Source: Betaproteobacteria bacterium
GTDB taxonomy: Bacteria > Pseudomonadota > Gammaproteobacteria > Burkholderiales > Casimicrobiaceae
Direction of reading: 5' to 3'
DNA: 64,000 bases
Assembly: GCA_016720425.1 (NCBI GenBank)
Contig: JADKKQ010000008.1
Span: forward strand, 186,001-250,000
Made by a program: the position numbers and the translations under genes. Below are positions 28,765 through 37,345 of this stretch, in pieces. Every line of letters starts with the position of its first letter. Positions within the stretch are counted from its first letter, which is position 1. Below the pieces are notes generated by a model. It was not told the DNA's origin. It worked only from the letters and a program-made list of their open reading frames with translations, and did not search any database.

Positions 28765-28912
28765 GGGGGAAGGACTCCCCCGCCCGCCCCTCCTCCCTCC
28801 GGGCGCCCCCCTTGGCGTTGCCGGGGCGCGCTGGGGGGGGGGGGGGGGGTTGGTGGGGTTGTTGGTGGGGGGGGGGGGGGGGGGCCGGGCCGGGGGGCGG
28901 GGTTCTTCTGAG
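28755..28912. other. low-complexity poly-G/C tract of doubtful quality
   Basis: The stretch after purL contains runs of 17 G (28833-28849) and 18 G (28867-28884), G-rich filler with T between them, and C-rich stretches before. It erases the purL stop codon and creates an artificial open frame into the next gene. Such runs are typical of base-calling or assembly artefacts, although a genuine G-rich repeat cannot be excluded. Confidence 0.6.
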
Positions 28913-28976
28913 GCCGCGCCGCCCGCCGCGCGAGGCGCGCTATGCTGCGGCTGTCGGACAACTTCGAGGAGCGCCG

Positions 28977-29594
28977 ATGAGCCTGACCGTCTATGCGATC
29001 GACGGCGTCACGCCGGTCGTCCACCCGACGGCCTACGTGCACCCGTCGGCGGTGCTGATCGGCGACGTGATCGTCGGTCCGGGCTGTTACGTCGGGCCGT
29101 TCGCCAGCCTGCGCGGCGACTTCGGACGACTCGAGATCCGCGCCGGTGCGAACATCCAGGACACCTGCGTGCTGCACGCCTATCCGGGAACCGACACCAT
29201 TGTCGAGGAGGACGGCCACATCGGCCACGGTGCGGTGCTGCACGGCTGCATCGTCCAGCGCAATGCGCTGGTCGGCATGAACGCGGTCGTCAACGACAAC
29301 GCCGTCATCGGCGAGTCGGCGATCGTCGCGGCGATGGCCTTCGTCAAGGCGGGCATGGTCGTGCCGCCGCGCTCGCTGGTCGCCGGCGTCCCGGCGAAGG
29401 TGCTGCGCGCGCTGACCGAGCAGGAGATGGCGTGGAAGGTCGAGGGGACGCGCAGCTACCAGGACCTCACGCGGCGTTCGCTGGCCACGATGCGCGCGAC
29501 CGCGCCTCTCGCGGCACCGGAAGCGGATCGCAAGCGGCTGGAGTTGCCGGAACTGCTGCCGCTGTCCACGCTGAAGGCGCAGGCCGGCGACTGA
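28977..29594 (+). CDS. gamma-carbonic anhydrase-like hexapeptide-repeat protein (PaaY/CaiE type)
   Basis: A 205-residue left-handed beta-helix protein made of hexapeptide repeats (residues ~15-150: VIVGPGCYVGPFASLRGD, IQDTCVLHAYPG, HIGHGAVLHGCIVQRNALVGMNAVV). Three metal-ligand His residues of gamma-carbonic anhydrases are suggested by LHAYPG, GHIGHGA and LHGC. The C-terminal VPPRSLVAGVPAKVLRAL and the helix that follows are like PaaY. GAGGAG precedes the ATG at 28977. It is not fused to purL; the shared open frame is a product of the G-rich tract. Confidence 0.85.
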   Translation: MSLTVYAIDGVTPVVHPTAYVHPSAVLIGDVIVGPGCYVGPFASLRGDFGRLEIRAGANIQDTCVLHAYPGTDTIVEEDGHIGHGAVLHGCIVQRNALVGMNAVVNDNAVIGESAIVAAMAFVKAGMVVPPRSLVAGVPAKVLRALTEQEMAWKVEGTRSYQDLTRRSLATMRATAPLAAPEADRKRLELPELLPLSTLKAQAGD

Positions 29595-29643
29595 GGGTTC
29601 AGCCTAAGGAAACGCCGGGCCGCCCCAAGTTTCCTTGACCCCC

Positions 29644-29731
29644 CGCGGGGGGCGGGCTGGGCGCAGCCCGGCCTGGGGGCGCTCGGCCTGCCGCGGGGCG
29701 GGCTGGGCGCAGCCCGGCCCTGGGGGCGCTC
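29644..29731. repeat. two direct copies of a ~40-bp GC-rich hairpin unit
   Basis: The unit CGCGGGG(GG)CGGGCTGGGC followed by GCAGCCCGGCC(C)TGGGGGCGCTC occurs at 29644-29684 and again at 29692-29731. Each unit contains an internal GGGCTGGGCGCAGCCC hairpin. Just before them AAGGAAAC (from 29606) and GTTTCCTT (to about 29636) form a separate inverted repeat. The second unit runs into the ggt stop codon. It may act as a transcript end between the converging genes. Confidence 0.6.
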
Positions 29732-31325
29732 AATATCCTGCCGCCTGTCCGTCGCGGCGGGGATCGGACGCAGCGATGTAGCCGCCTTCCCGCTCGTTGC
29801 GCACGATGAACTGGCCGGCGCCGAAATCCATGTAGGGATCCGGCGCGGCGCCGATCAGGTGCCCCAGCGCGGCGAGCCCGCGCCGCAGGTCGGCGCTGGC
29901 CGTGGGCTCGAGGTCGATCGCCCTGCCGCCCTCGAGCTTCCAGCGTGGCGCGTCGAGCGCTGCCTGCGGATTCATCCCGTAGGTGAGCAGGCGAACGAGC
30001 GTCTGCACGTGGCCGGGAGGCTGGATCGGCCCGCCCATGACGCCGAACGCGGCCAGCGGCGCGGCGCCGCGGGTGAGGAACCCCGGGATGATCGTGTGGA
30101 ACGGCCGCTTGCCGCCGCCCACCTCGTTGGGATGCCCGGGGACGAGCGAGAAGCAGGCGCCGCGGTTCTGCAGGCTGATGCCGGTCCCGGGCACGACGAC
30201 GCCGGAGCCGAAGCCCATGTAGTTCGACTGGATCAGCGAAACCATCATCCCGTTCGCGTCCGCGGCGCACAGGTAGACGGTACCGCCCCGGGGCGGCTCG
30301 CCCGGTCCGAAATCCTGCGCCCGCCGCGGATCGATGGCCTTCGCCCGGGCGGCGAGATAGGCCGGGTCCAGCAGCGCCGCGGCCGGCACTTCCATCGTCC
30401 GCGGGTCGCTCACGTAGCGGTAGACGTCGGCGAAGGCGAGCTTCATCGCCTCGATCTGCAGGTGCTGGCTCGCCGCCGAATCGGGATCCAGGGCCGCGAG
30501 ATCGAACGAAGCCAGGATCCCCAGCGCCATCTGCGCCGCAATGCCCTGGCCGTTGGGCGGAATCTCGTGCACGGTGGCGCCGCCGTAGTCCTGCGCCAGC
30601 GGCGTCACCCAGTCGACCGTGTGCGCGGCGAAGTCGTCGAGCGCGTGCAGCGCGCCGTGTTCACGCGCGTGCCGCACCATCGCCGCGGCAAGCTCGCCGC
30701 GATAGAACGCGTTGCCCTGCGTCGCGGCGATCCGTTCCAGCGACGCCGCCATCGCCGGGCAGGCGAACATCTCGCCGGCCCGCGGCGCGCGGCCGCGCGG
30801 CAGGAAGTGCTCGGCGAAGCCGAGGTCGCCGGGCAGCACGTCGGCGGCGGCCGCCCATTTCGCGGCGACCACCGGCGACACCGGGAAGCCGTCGCGGGCG
30901 TAGCCGATCGCCGGTGCGAAAAGGTCGGCGAACGGCAGCGCGCCGAAGCGCTGCGACAGCGCCGCCCAGCCGGAGACGGCGCCCGGAATCGTCACCGGCT
31001 CCCAGCCGCGCCGCGGCATCTCGCGCTGGCCGGCGTAGCGTGCCGGGGTGACGGCCGCGGGTGCGCGCCCGGACGCGTTCAGCCCGGCGAGCTCGCCGCG
31101 ATCGGCGACGATGGCGAAGAGGTCGCTGCCGAGGCCGTTGCTGCAAGGCTCGGTGACGGTCAGCGTGATCGCGGTGGCGAGCGCCGCGTCGACCGCGTTG
31201 CCGCCGCGCAGCAGCATGGCGATGCCGGCCTGCGTGGCGAGCGGCTGCGACGTGGCGACCGCGTTGCGCGCGAACACCGGCTGGCGGGACGACGCGTAGG
31301 GCAGGTTCCAGCTGCGGACAACCAT
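29730..31325 (-). CDS. ggt: gamma-glutamyltransferase
   Basis: A 531-residue Ntn-hydrolase of the Ggt family, which cleaves gamma-glutamyl bonds of glutathione and similar compounds. The self-processing nucleophile is the Thr of PRGGTVYLCAAD in the middle of the chain. Other landmarks are GGNAVDAALATAITLTVTEP, GLGSDLFAIV, NQGICAQ-like NGQGIAAQMALG and the small-subunit SNYMGFGSGVVVPGTGI. There is no obvious signal peptide, so it may be cytoplasmic, as in the YwrD/cephalosporin acylase-like subgroup. The ATG at 31325 directly abuts copy B of the palindromic repeat. Confidence 0.9.
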   Translation of the reverse strand: MVVRSWNLPYASSRQPVFARNAVATSQPLATQAGIAMLLRGGNAVDAALATAITLTVTEPCSNGLGSDLFAIVADRGELAGLNASGRAPAAVTPARYAGQREMPRRGWEPVTIPGAVSGWAALSQRFGALPFADLFAPAIGYARDGFPVSPVVAAKWAAAADVLPGDLGFAEHFLPRGRAPRAGEMFACPAMAASLERIAATQGNAFYRGELAAAMVRHAREHGALHALDDFAAHTVDWVTPLAQDYGGATVHEIPPNGQGIAAQMALGILASFDLAALDPDSAASQHLQIEAMKLAFADVYRYVSDPRTMEVPAAALLDPAYLAARAKAIDPRRAQDFGPGEPPRGGTVYLCAADANGMMVSLIQSNYMGFGSGVVVPGTGISLQNRGACFSLVPGHPNEVGGGKRPFHTIIPGFLTRGAAPLAAFGVMGGPIQPPGHVQTLVRLLTYGMNPQAALDAPRWKLEGGRAIDLEPTASADLRRGLAALGHLIGAAPDPYMDFGAGQFIVRNEREGGYIAASDPRRDGQAAGY

Positions 31326-31326
31326 C

Positions 31327-31417
31327 TCAGAACCGGTGAATGAATCTACTGCGCGGGTGGGCGGTTCGGTCGTCGCGGCACTCCGCCCGCTCGCGACGAT
31401 TTCTTCACCGGTTCTCA
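31327..31417. repeat. MITE-like palindromic element, copy B (91 bp)
   Basis: Bounded by TCAGAACCGGTGAA (31327-31340) and TTCACCGGTTCTCA (31404-31417). Its right 39-40 bases are the exact reverse complement of the left end of copy A at 5042. The end of the element supplies the tctA stop codon (TGA, minus strand), just as copy A supplies that of moaD. It fills the whole gap between tctA and ggt. Confidence 0.8.
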
Positions 31418-32923
31418 GGCCTCGTGGAACGCTTCCTCGCGCTTGCGCCGCAGGTTCGGCAGCAGGATGAGCAGGAGGAGCAGGGCGGCGGCAATCAGCA
31501 GGCTGCGCGACAGCGGACGGGTGAGGAACACCGTCGGGTCGCCGCGGGAGAGCAGCATCGCCCGGCGCAGGTTCTCCTCCATCATCGGCCCGAGGATGAA
31601 GCCCAGCAGCAGCGGGGCGGGCTCGCACTCGAGCTTGACGAACAGCCAGCCGAGCGCGCCGAACACGACGGTCATCATCACGTCGAAGATGTTGTTCGAC
31701 AGGCTGTAGACGCCGATGCAGCAGAACAGCAGGATGGCGGGGTAGAGCAGCCGGTAGGGCACCGACAGCAGCTTGATCCAGATGCCGATCATCGGCAGGT
31801 TGAGCACCACCAGCATCAGGTTGCCGACCCACATGCTGGCGATCAGCCCCCAGAAGAGCTGCGGGTTGGACGTCATCACCTGCGGCCCGGGCTGGATGTT
31901 GTGGATGGTCATCGCACCGACCATCAGCGCCATCACCGCGTTGGGCGGGATGCCCAGCGTCAGCAGCGGAATGAACGACGTCTGCGCGCCCGCGTTGTTC
32001 GCGCTCTCCGGCCCGGCGACGCCTTCGATCGCGCCCTTGCCGAAGCGCGAGGGGTCCTTGGCAAGCTTCTTTTCCAGCGTGTACGAGGCGAACGCCCCGA
32101 GCAGCGCGCCGCCGCCGGGCAGGATGCCCAGCACCGAGCCGATCGCCGTGCCGCGCAGCATCGCCGGCAGCGCCTCCCTGAGGTCCTTCCACTTGAGCCA
32201 CAGCCCGGAAACGCGATTGGTGAACACCTCGCGCTTCTCGGTGTGCTCGAGGTTGACGATGATCTCGGCGAAGCCGAAGAGGCCCATCGCCACGACGACG
32301 AAGCCGATGCCGTCGGTGAGCTCGGGGATGCCGAACGAGAAGCGCGGCAGGCCCGAGTTGACGTCGGTGCCGACGATGCCGAGCAGCAGGCCGAGGATGA
32401 TCATCGCGATCGCCTTGACCAGCGAGCCGCTCGCCAGCACCACCGCCGCCAGCAGCCCCAGCACCATCAGCGAGAAGTACTCCGCCGGTCCGAACTTCAG
32501 CGCGACCTCGGCCAGCGGCGGGGCGAAGGCGGCGACCATCAGCGTCGCGAAGCACCCGGCGACGAAGGAGCCGACCGCGGCGACCGACAGCGCCGCGCCC
32601 GCGCGCCCGTTGCGCGCCATCTGGTAGCCGTCGAGGCAGGTGACCACGCTGGACGCCTCGCCCGGCAGATTGACGAGGATGGCGGTCGTCGAGCCGCCAT
32701 ACTGCGCGCCGTAATAGATCCCCGCCAGCATGATCAGCGCCGACACCGGGGGCAGCGCATAGGTGATCGGCAGCAGCATCGCGATCGTCGGGACCGGGCC
32801 GATGCCCGGCAGCACGCCGATCAGCGTGCCGAGCAGCACACCGGCGAGCGCGTAGAGGACGTTCTGGAACGTCAGCGCCACGCCGAAGCCGGTGGCGAGG
32901 TTCTGCAGCAGGTCGAATTCCAT
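31415..32923 (-). CDS. tctA: tripartite tricarboxylate transporter, large permease TctA
   Basis: A 502-residue inner-membrane permease with about 12 helices. The signature GVLPGIGPVPTIAMLLP near residue 35-55, YYGAQYGGSTTAILVNLPGEASSV near 90-115, and the repeated GILPGGGALLGAF and PGPQVM segments are classic for TctA. The start codon shares one base with the tctB stop (TGATG). No tctC binding-protein gene is adjacent, so an extracytoplasmic receptor must be encoded elsewhere. Confidence 0.95.
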   Translation of the reverse strand: MEFDLLQNLATGFGVALTFQNVLYALAGVLLGTLIGVLPGIGPVPTIAMLLPITYALPPVSALIMLAGIYYGAQYGGSTTAILVNLPGEASSVVTCLDGYQMARNGRAGAALSVAAVGSFVAGCFATLMVAAFAPPLAEVALKFGPAEYFSLMVLGLLAAVVLASGSLVKAIAMIILGLLLGIVGTDVNSGLPRFSFGIPELTDGIGFVVVAMGLFGFAEIIVNLEHTEKREVFTNRVSGLWLKWKDLREALPAMLRGTAIGSVLGILPGGGALLGAFASYTLEKKLAKDPSRFGKGAIEGVAGPESANNAGAQTSFIPLLTLGIPPNAVMALMVGAMTIHNIQPGPQVMTSNPQLFWGLIASMWVGNLMLVVLNLPMIGIWIKLLSVPYRLLYPAILLFCCIGVYSLSNNIFDVMMTVVFGALGWLFVKLECEPAPLLLGFILGPMMEENLRRAMLLSRGDPTVFLTRPLSRSLLIAAALLLLLILLPNLRRKREEAFHEA

Positions 32924-33384
32924 CAGCGCGGAACGAGGAACGGCGGCCAGATCGGCAGCTGCAGGCCCAGGCCGTAGATGAAGACCCCCACCGTGAAGGC
33001 CGCGAGGATGAGGCTGCTGACCACCGCTTCCTTCCAGCGGAATTCGCGGTCGGCACTGCTGGAAATCAGGATCAGCAGGAGGGTGGCGGGGACGATGCCC
33101 AGGCGCGGTGCGGCGACGCCGAACAGGAACACGCTGCCCAGGACGATCACCAGCGGCTTCAGGTTGCGCATCGCCGGCGCGGGTCCCCGGAGGAAGAACG
33201 AGCGCAGGATCAGGATCGCCGCCAGCGCCAGCAGCAGGATCCCCAGCATTCGCGGAAAGTAGCCTGGGCCCATCCGGGCCGCCGTCCCGAGCGGATAGCT
33301 GCTGGAGATGAAGATCGCCGTCGCGCCGAGGGTGGCGAACAGCACCCCGGCCCCGAAATCCTTCGGGTGGCGGATCAGAGCCAT
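32923..33384 (-). CDS. tctB: tripartite tricarboxylate transporter, small permease TctB
   Basis: A 153-residue membrane protein with four helices. The N-terminal DFGAGVLFATLGATAIFISSSYPLG-like segment and RMGPGYFPRMLGILLLALA are the TctB signature. It overlaps tctA by one base and forms the membrane complex with it. The gene starts with ATG at 33384. Confidence 0.9.
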   Translation of the reverse strand: MALIRHPKDFGAGVLFATLGATAIFISSSYPLGTAARMGPGYFPRMLGILLLALAAILILRSFFLRGPAPAMRNLKPLVIVLGSVFLFGVAAPRLGIVPATLLLILISSSADREFRWKEAVVSSLILAAFTVGVFIYGLGLQLPIWPPFLVPR

Positions 33385-33601
33385 GGCGTAGTCATGCGGT
33401 CGGCGGGGCGAATCGCACCCGACGGGCGCCGTGCCGGCACCGCTCCGGGAACGATGAAGTGGTTACGTTGAAGCCGCGCAGTTTAACACCTGCGCGCAGC
33501 GGCCGAGAGCACCGCGCGGGAACGCCGGTGTCCGCGCGGCGCGGGATGGCGGTCCGGTCGCCGCGCCCCGGGAATCCCGGGCCCGGCGGCGATCGCGCAA
33601 G

Positions 33602-33628
33602 AAAAAGGGCAGGCGTGCGGCCTGCCCT
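33602..33628 (-). terminator. intrinsic terminator after the parvulin gene
   Basis: On the minus strand GGGCAGGC/GCCTGCCC forms an 8-bp stem with a 5-nt loop (33607-33627), followed by TTTTTC (33606-33601). It lies 48 bp beyond the parvulin stop codon. Confidence 0.75.
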
Positions 33629-33675
33629 GGGATCGCCCGTGCGAGGCGGCGCGGCGTGCCCGCGGCCCGCCGCGG

Positions 33676-34485
33676 TCACACGCCGTTCTTGGTGCGCAGT
33701 TCCTTGAAGTAGCTCTCGAGGTGCTGCGCCTGCAGGCGCTGCTGGAGCTGGGGCTTCACTTCCTCGAACGGCGGCACCTTGGCGTCGCGCACGTCGTCGA
33801 GACGGATCACGTGCCAACCGAACTGCGTCTGCACCGGTTGCGCGGTGAATTTGCCCTTCTCGAGTTTGGTCATCGCCTCGGAGAACGGCTTGACGAAATT
33901 GGCGGGGGCGTTCCAGTCGAGATCGCCGCCGTTGGCCTTGGATCCCGGATCCTTCGACTGCTCGGCGAGCTTCTCGAAGCGCTCGCCCTTCTGCAGCGCG
34001 ACGATGATCTCCTTCGCGTCGGCTTCCTTCTCGACCAGGATGTGGCGGACCTTGTATTCCTTGTCGCCGATCTGGGACTTGATCTTGTCGTATTCCGTGC
34101 GCAACGAGGCTTCGGGGATCGGGTTGGCCTTGATCCAGTCGGCGACGTAGGCGCGGACGAGCACGGTCTGACCGGTCAGGTCGATCTGGTTCTTGATCTC
34201 GGCGTTCTTGTCGAGCCCCTTCTTCTTCGCCTCGCGGACCAGCAGTTCGCGGGTGTTGAGTTCCTCGCGGACCGCATTGCGCAGTTCCGGGGAGTCGGGC
34301 TGGCCCTGCGCCAGACGCTCCTTGAGCAGGTAGTCGAAGTAGGGCTTCGGATAGAGCTCCTTGCCGGCGGCGGCAGCGGCCGGGGCGGCTGCCGCGGCCC
34401 CCTTGGCGGGCGCCTGGGCATAGGCAGGGGCCCCGGCCAGCGCGAACAGCGTGGCAAAGGTGACGGCAAGCGTGCGACGAATCAT
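33676..34485 (-). CDS. periplasmic peptidyl-prolyl cis-trans isomerase (parvulin/PpiC type)
   Basis: A 269-residue exported folding factor. Signal peptide residues 1-23 (end PAYAQA), then an Ala/Pro-rich linker and a SurA-like N-terminal helical region (PELRNAVREELNTRELLVREA). The parvulin domain covers about residues 145-240: KVRHILVEKEADAKE, FEKLAEQSKDPGSKANGGDLDW, FGWHVIRLDDV. Such proteins assist outer-membrane protein maturation. It is followed by an intrinsic terminator. Confidence 0.92.
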   Translation of the reverse strand: MIRRTLAVTFATLFALAGAPAYAQAPAKGAAAAAPAAAAAGKELYPKPYFDYLLKERLAQGQPDSPELRNAVREELNTRELLVREAKKKGLDKNAEIKNQIDLTGQTVLVRAYVADWIKANPIPEASLRTEYDKIKSQIGDKEYKVRHILVEKEADAKEIIVALQKGERFEKLAEQSKDPGSKANGGDLDWNAPANFVKPFSEAMTKLEKGKFTAQPVQTQFGWHVIRLDDVRDAKVPPFEEVKPQLQQRLQAQHLESYFKELRTKNGV

Positions 34486-34509
34486 CGGAACGGTCCTTTG
34501 GGGTTGGTT

Positions 34510-34832
34510 TCAGGAAGGGAATTCTTCCGGGGCAAGGGCGCGGATGGACAGCGCGTGCACCGGGTGGGGCAGCAGGTCACCGACCTCGCGCAGCACGCGC
34601 TGATGACGTTCGAGTCGGGAGAGGCCGGAAAAGTTCTGGGCGACGATGAGCAGCGAGAAGTGCCCCGCACCGTTGGCCGCGCCCGCGTGACCGACGTGGT
34701 CGGCGCCGTCGTCGTGGATTTCCAGCACCGTGGGCGAGAGTACGGCGAGCCGCGCCCGCAGGCTGGGGGGGTTGGCTCCCGCTCGTGCTGCGCACTCCGG
34801 TGTTCTCGCTCGGGGCGGCCCTTCGCGCTCAC
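34510..34832 (-). CDS. bolA: BolA family protein (possible one-base indel near the start)
   Basis: The BolA core is clear: SLRARLAVLSPTVLEIHDDG, DHVGHAGAANGAGHFSLLIV, the conserved NFSGLSRLERHQRV and VHALSIRAL. BolA proteins work with monothiol glutaredoxins in iron-sulfur handling and stress. The core frame has no start codon upstream. A GTG at 34832 overlaps the yciB stop as GTGA, the coupling pattern seen elsewhere here, but it is in another frame, as is a GTG at 34795. A homopolymer (six Gs on the plus strand, 34765-34770) lies at the point where the frames must join, so a one-base indel there is likely. Confidence 0.8.
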
Positions 34833-35362
34833 GATGCCTCCTCGGTGATGTGCCGCGAGAGCCAGAGCCCCTGTGCCACCGCGAATAGCAGGAAGAGGCC
34901 GATTCCGCCCCAGACCTTGAAATTGACCCAGGTGTCGGTCGGATAGTGGAAGGCGACGTACCAGTTGGCCACGCCCATGAACGCGAAGAACGCGACCCAA
35001 GTCCAGGTCAGGCGGGACCAGACCGGCTCGGGCAGCACGACGCCCTTCATCAGGTAGGTGAGGAGGTTGCGGCCGAACGCAAGCCGGCCGACCGCCAGGA
35101 CCAGCCCGAACACGCCGTACAGCACCGTCGGCTTCCACTTGATGAAGGTTTCGTCCTGCAGCAGCAGGGTTGCCCCGCCGAACACGACGATGATGGCGAG
35201 CGAGAGCCAGTGCACCGTCGAGACGCTGCCTTTTTTCCAGTGGAACCAGGCGATCTGCGCGATCGACGCGACGATGGCCACGGCGGTGGCGGCGTAGATC
35301 CCCTGCCACTTGAAGGCGATGAAGAAGAGGATCAGAGGAAAGTAGTCGGCAAGAAGCTGCAT
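34829..35362 (-). CDS. yciB: inner-membrane septation protein A (YciB/IspZ family)
   Basis: A 177-residue polytopic protein with five helices. It begins LLADYFPLILFFIAFKWQGIYAATAV and contains FIKWKPTVLYGVFGLVL, FGRNLLTYLMKGVVLPEPVW and AFHYPTDTWVNFKVWG, all YciB hallmarks. It is involved in envelope integrity and septum formation in enterics. A TATAAT box lies 8 nt before the ATG at 35362, so the leader is 2-3 nt at most. bolA follows with a GTGA overlap. Confidence 0.94.
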   Translation of the reverse strand: MQLLADYFPLILFFIAFKWQGIYAATAVAIVASIAQIAWFHWKKGSVSTVHWLSLAIIVVFGGATLLLQDETFIKWKPTVLYGVFGLVLAVGRLAFGRNLLTYLMKGVVLPEPVWSRLTWTWVAFFAFMGVANWYVAFHYPTDTWVNFKVWGGIGLFLLFAVAQGLWLSRHITEEAS

Positions 35363-35370
35363 AACCTGAA

Positions 35371-35376
35371 ATTATA
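35371..35376 (-). promoter_or_regulatory. TATAAT box eight bases before yciB start
   Basis: Minus-strand TATAAT, then TTCAGGTT, then the yciB ATG. This is the third gene in the window with a -10 consensus so close to the start codon that an untranslated leader is nearly absent. Confidence 0.5.
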
Positions 35377-35437
35377 ACACGTCCTCGACGCCCAGCCTGA
35401 ATTGTCCTTGCCTTGCCTGCGTCCCCCGCGGGCGGGG

Positions 35438-36010
35438 TCACCCCTGGCGCAACAGCCCGCGCAGCCGGTGCCAGTCGAACGCGGGGCCCGGGTCGGTCTT
35501 GCGCCCGGGGGCGATGTCGCTGTGCCCGGCGAGGTCGGCGAGCGGAAAGTGGCGGCGGAGCAGGCGGACGAGCCGGGCGAGGCGCAAATACTGCGCGGCG
35601 GTGTACGGCCGCGTGTCGGTGCCCTCGAGCTCGATGCCGATCGAGAAGTCGTTGCAGCCGTCGCGTCCGTTCCAGTGCGAGACCCCGGCGTGCCACGCGC
35701 GGTCGGTGCAGGCGACGAACTGCAGCAGCTCGCCGCGTCGGCGGATCAGAAAGTGCGACGAGACGCGCAGCGCGGCGATCGTCGCATAGTAGGGGTGCTG
35801 CGCGGGATCGAGCCGGTTGGTGAAGAGTTCGGCGATGCCCGGGCCGCCGAACTCGCCCGGGGGCAGCGAGATGCCGTGGATGACGGCGAGGGTGATGGCC
35901 GTGCCGGGCGGGCGCGCGTCGCAGTTCGGCGAGGCGAACCGGCGCGCCGAGGAAACCCACCCGAGTGCTTTCCCGCCGGGCACCCTGGCGCCACCCGGGC
36001 GGTGCGTCAC
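35438..36010 (-). CDS. ampD: 1,6-anhydro-N-acetylmuramyl-L-alanine amidase AmpD
   Basis: A zinc amidase that cleaves the anhydromuropeptide stem during cell-wall recycling. Zinc ligands and fold markers: AVIHGISLPPGEFGG (first His), TDRAWHAGVSHWNGRDGCNDFSIGIELEG-like core, and GHSDIAPGRKTDPGPAFDW with the second His and the Asp. The GTG at 36010 overlaps the pilR stop as GTGA with GGGGA upstream and gives 190 residues. A second in-frame GTG at 35983 would give 181. Cytoplasmic; its loss usually induces ampC. Confidence 0.92.
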   Translation of the reverse strand: MTHRPGGARVPGGKALGWVSSARRFASPNCDARPPGTAITLAVIHGISLPPGEFGGPGIAELFTNRLDPAQHPYYATIAALRVSSHFLIRRRGELLQFVACTDRAWHAGVSHWNGRDGCNDFSIGIELEGTDTRPYTAAQYLRLARLVRLLRRHFPLADLAGHSDIAPGRKTDPGPAFDWHRLRGLLRQG

Positions 36011-37344
36011 TTGATCCCCAGCCGTTCCATCCGGTAACGCATCGCCCTGAAGGTGATGCCGAGCAGCTTCGCCGCGGCGGTGCGGTTGTAGCGCGTCTTC
36101 TCCAGCGCCTCGGTGATGGCGGAGCGCTCGACGCGGTCGAGATAGTCCTGCAACGGCCACTTGTCGCCGCTCGCCACGGGCGCCTCGCTCTCGTCGCTCG
36201 TGGGTGTGAGATGCAGGTCGGCGGCGCTGACGCGCTCCGGATCGGCCGCCAGCGACAGGCCGCGCTCGAGGATGTTCTCGAGCTCCCGGACGTTGCCCGG
36301 GAACGAGTAGTGCTCCAGCGCGACCAGGGCGTCGGCGTCCAGCCGGGCGGGCGTGCCGCGGGACAGCTTGGCGAGAATCGCATTGGCGATCAGCGGGATG
36401 TCCTCGCGCATTTCCCGCAGGTTCGGCATCGCCAGTTCGATGACGTGCAAGCGGTAGAAGAGGTCCTGGCGGAACTCGCCGGACTCGACCAGCGCGGTGA
36501 GCCTCTTGTGGGTGGCGCTGATGAGCCGGACGTCGACCGGTTCCTCCTGCGTCGAGCCCACCTTGCGGACTTTCTTCTCCTGGATCGCCCGCAGCAGCTT
36601 GACCTGCATGGCGAGCGGCAGGTCGGCGACCTCGTCCAGAAACAGCGTGCCGCCGTTGGCCGCCTGAAAGAACCCGTCGCGGTCGGCCTCCGCGCCGGTG
36701 AACGAGCCCTTGCGGTAGCCGAAGAACTCGCTCTCCATCAGGTTTTCCGGGATCGCGCCGCAGTTGACCGCGATGAACGGATGCTCGCTGCGCGCCCCCC
36801 CGCTGTGGATCATCCGCGCGGCCAGCTCCTTGCCGCTGCCGGACTCGCCGTTGATGAACACCGGGGCCTGGCTCTTGGCCAGACGCTCGATCAGGCCGCG
36901 CACCTGCAGCATGGCCGGCGACTCGCCGAGCAGCGTGTGACCGCTGCGGACTTCCGCCTTCTCGGGCACCTTGAGCGCCTGCTTCACCAGCGCCCGCAGC
37001 TGTTCCAGCGCCACCGGCTTGGAGAGGTAGTCGAAGGCGCCGGCCTTGAGCGCGGCGACCGCGTTCTCGGCGCTGCCGAAGGCGGTGATCACCGCCACCG
37101 GGACGTCGAGTCCCTTCTCGGTGATGTGCTGGACGACTTCGAGTCCATCGCCGTCGGGGAGCCGCATGTCGGTGAGGCAGAGATCGAACGCCTCCTTGTC
37201 GAGCAGGCCGATCGCTTCGGCGACGCACTCGGCGCGGGTGGTGTCGAGGCCCATGCGCGAGAGCGTGAGTTCGAGCAGTTCGAGCAGATCGGGCTCGTCG
37301 TCGATGACGAGCACGCGCGGCTGGCCGCGGAGCTTGCGGGACAT
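36007..37344 (-). CDS. pilR: sigma-54-dependent response regulator PilR
   Basis: A 445-residue NtrC-type activator. The receiver (residues 1-120) has VLVIDDEPDL, phosphorylatable Asp59 in CLTDMRLPDGDG and the Lys in YLSKPV. The AAA+ domain (~140-370) has Walker A NGESGSGKELAA, the sigma-54 loop GSFTGA (the PilR variant of GAFTGA) and GGTLFLDEVADLP. A Fis-type helix-turn-helix is at the end (NRTAAAKLLGITFRAMRYRMERL). PilR activates pilA transcription for type IV pili. pilS lies immediately upstream (1 bp gap) and ampD overlaps downstream. Confidence 0.9.
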   Translation of the reverse strand: MSRKLRGQPRVLVIDDEPDLLELLELTLSRMGLDTTRAECVAEAIGLLDKEAFDLCLTDMRLPDGDGLEVVQHITEKGLDVPVAVITAFGSAENAVAALKAGAFDYLSKPVALEQLRALVKQALKVPEKAEVRSGHTLLGESPAMLQVRGLIERLAKSQAPVFINGESGSGKELAARMIHSGGARSEHPFIAVNCGAIPENLMESEFFGYRKGSFTGAEADRDGFFQAANGGTLFLDEVADLPLAMQVKLLRAIQEKKVRKVGSTQEEPVDVRLISATHKRLTALVESGEFRQDLFYRLHVIELAMPNLREMREDIPLIANAILAKLSRGTPARLDADALVALEHYSFPGNVRELENILERGLSLAADPERVSAADLHLTPTSDESEAPVASGDKWPLQDYLDRVERSAITEALEKTRYNRTAAAKLLGITFRAMRYRMERLGIK

Positions 37345-37345
37345 G

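Noticed and set aside
25989..29594. A single fused PurL-carbonic anhydrase protein
   Set aside because: The join runs through low-complexity poly-G sequence of doubtful quality; the second gene has its own ribosome site and ATG at 28977.
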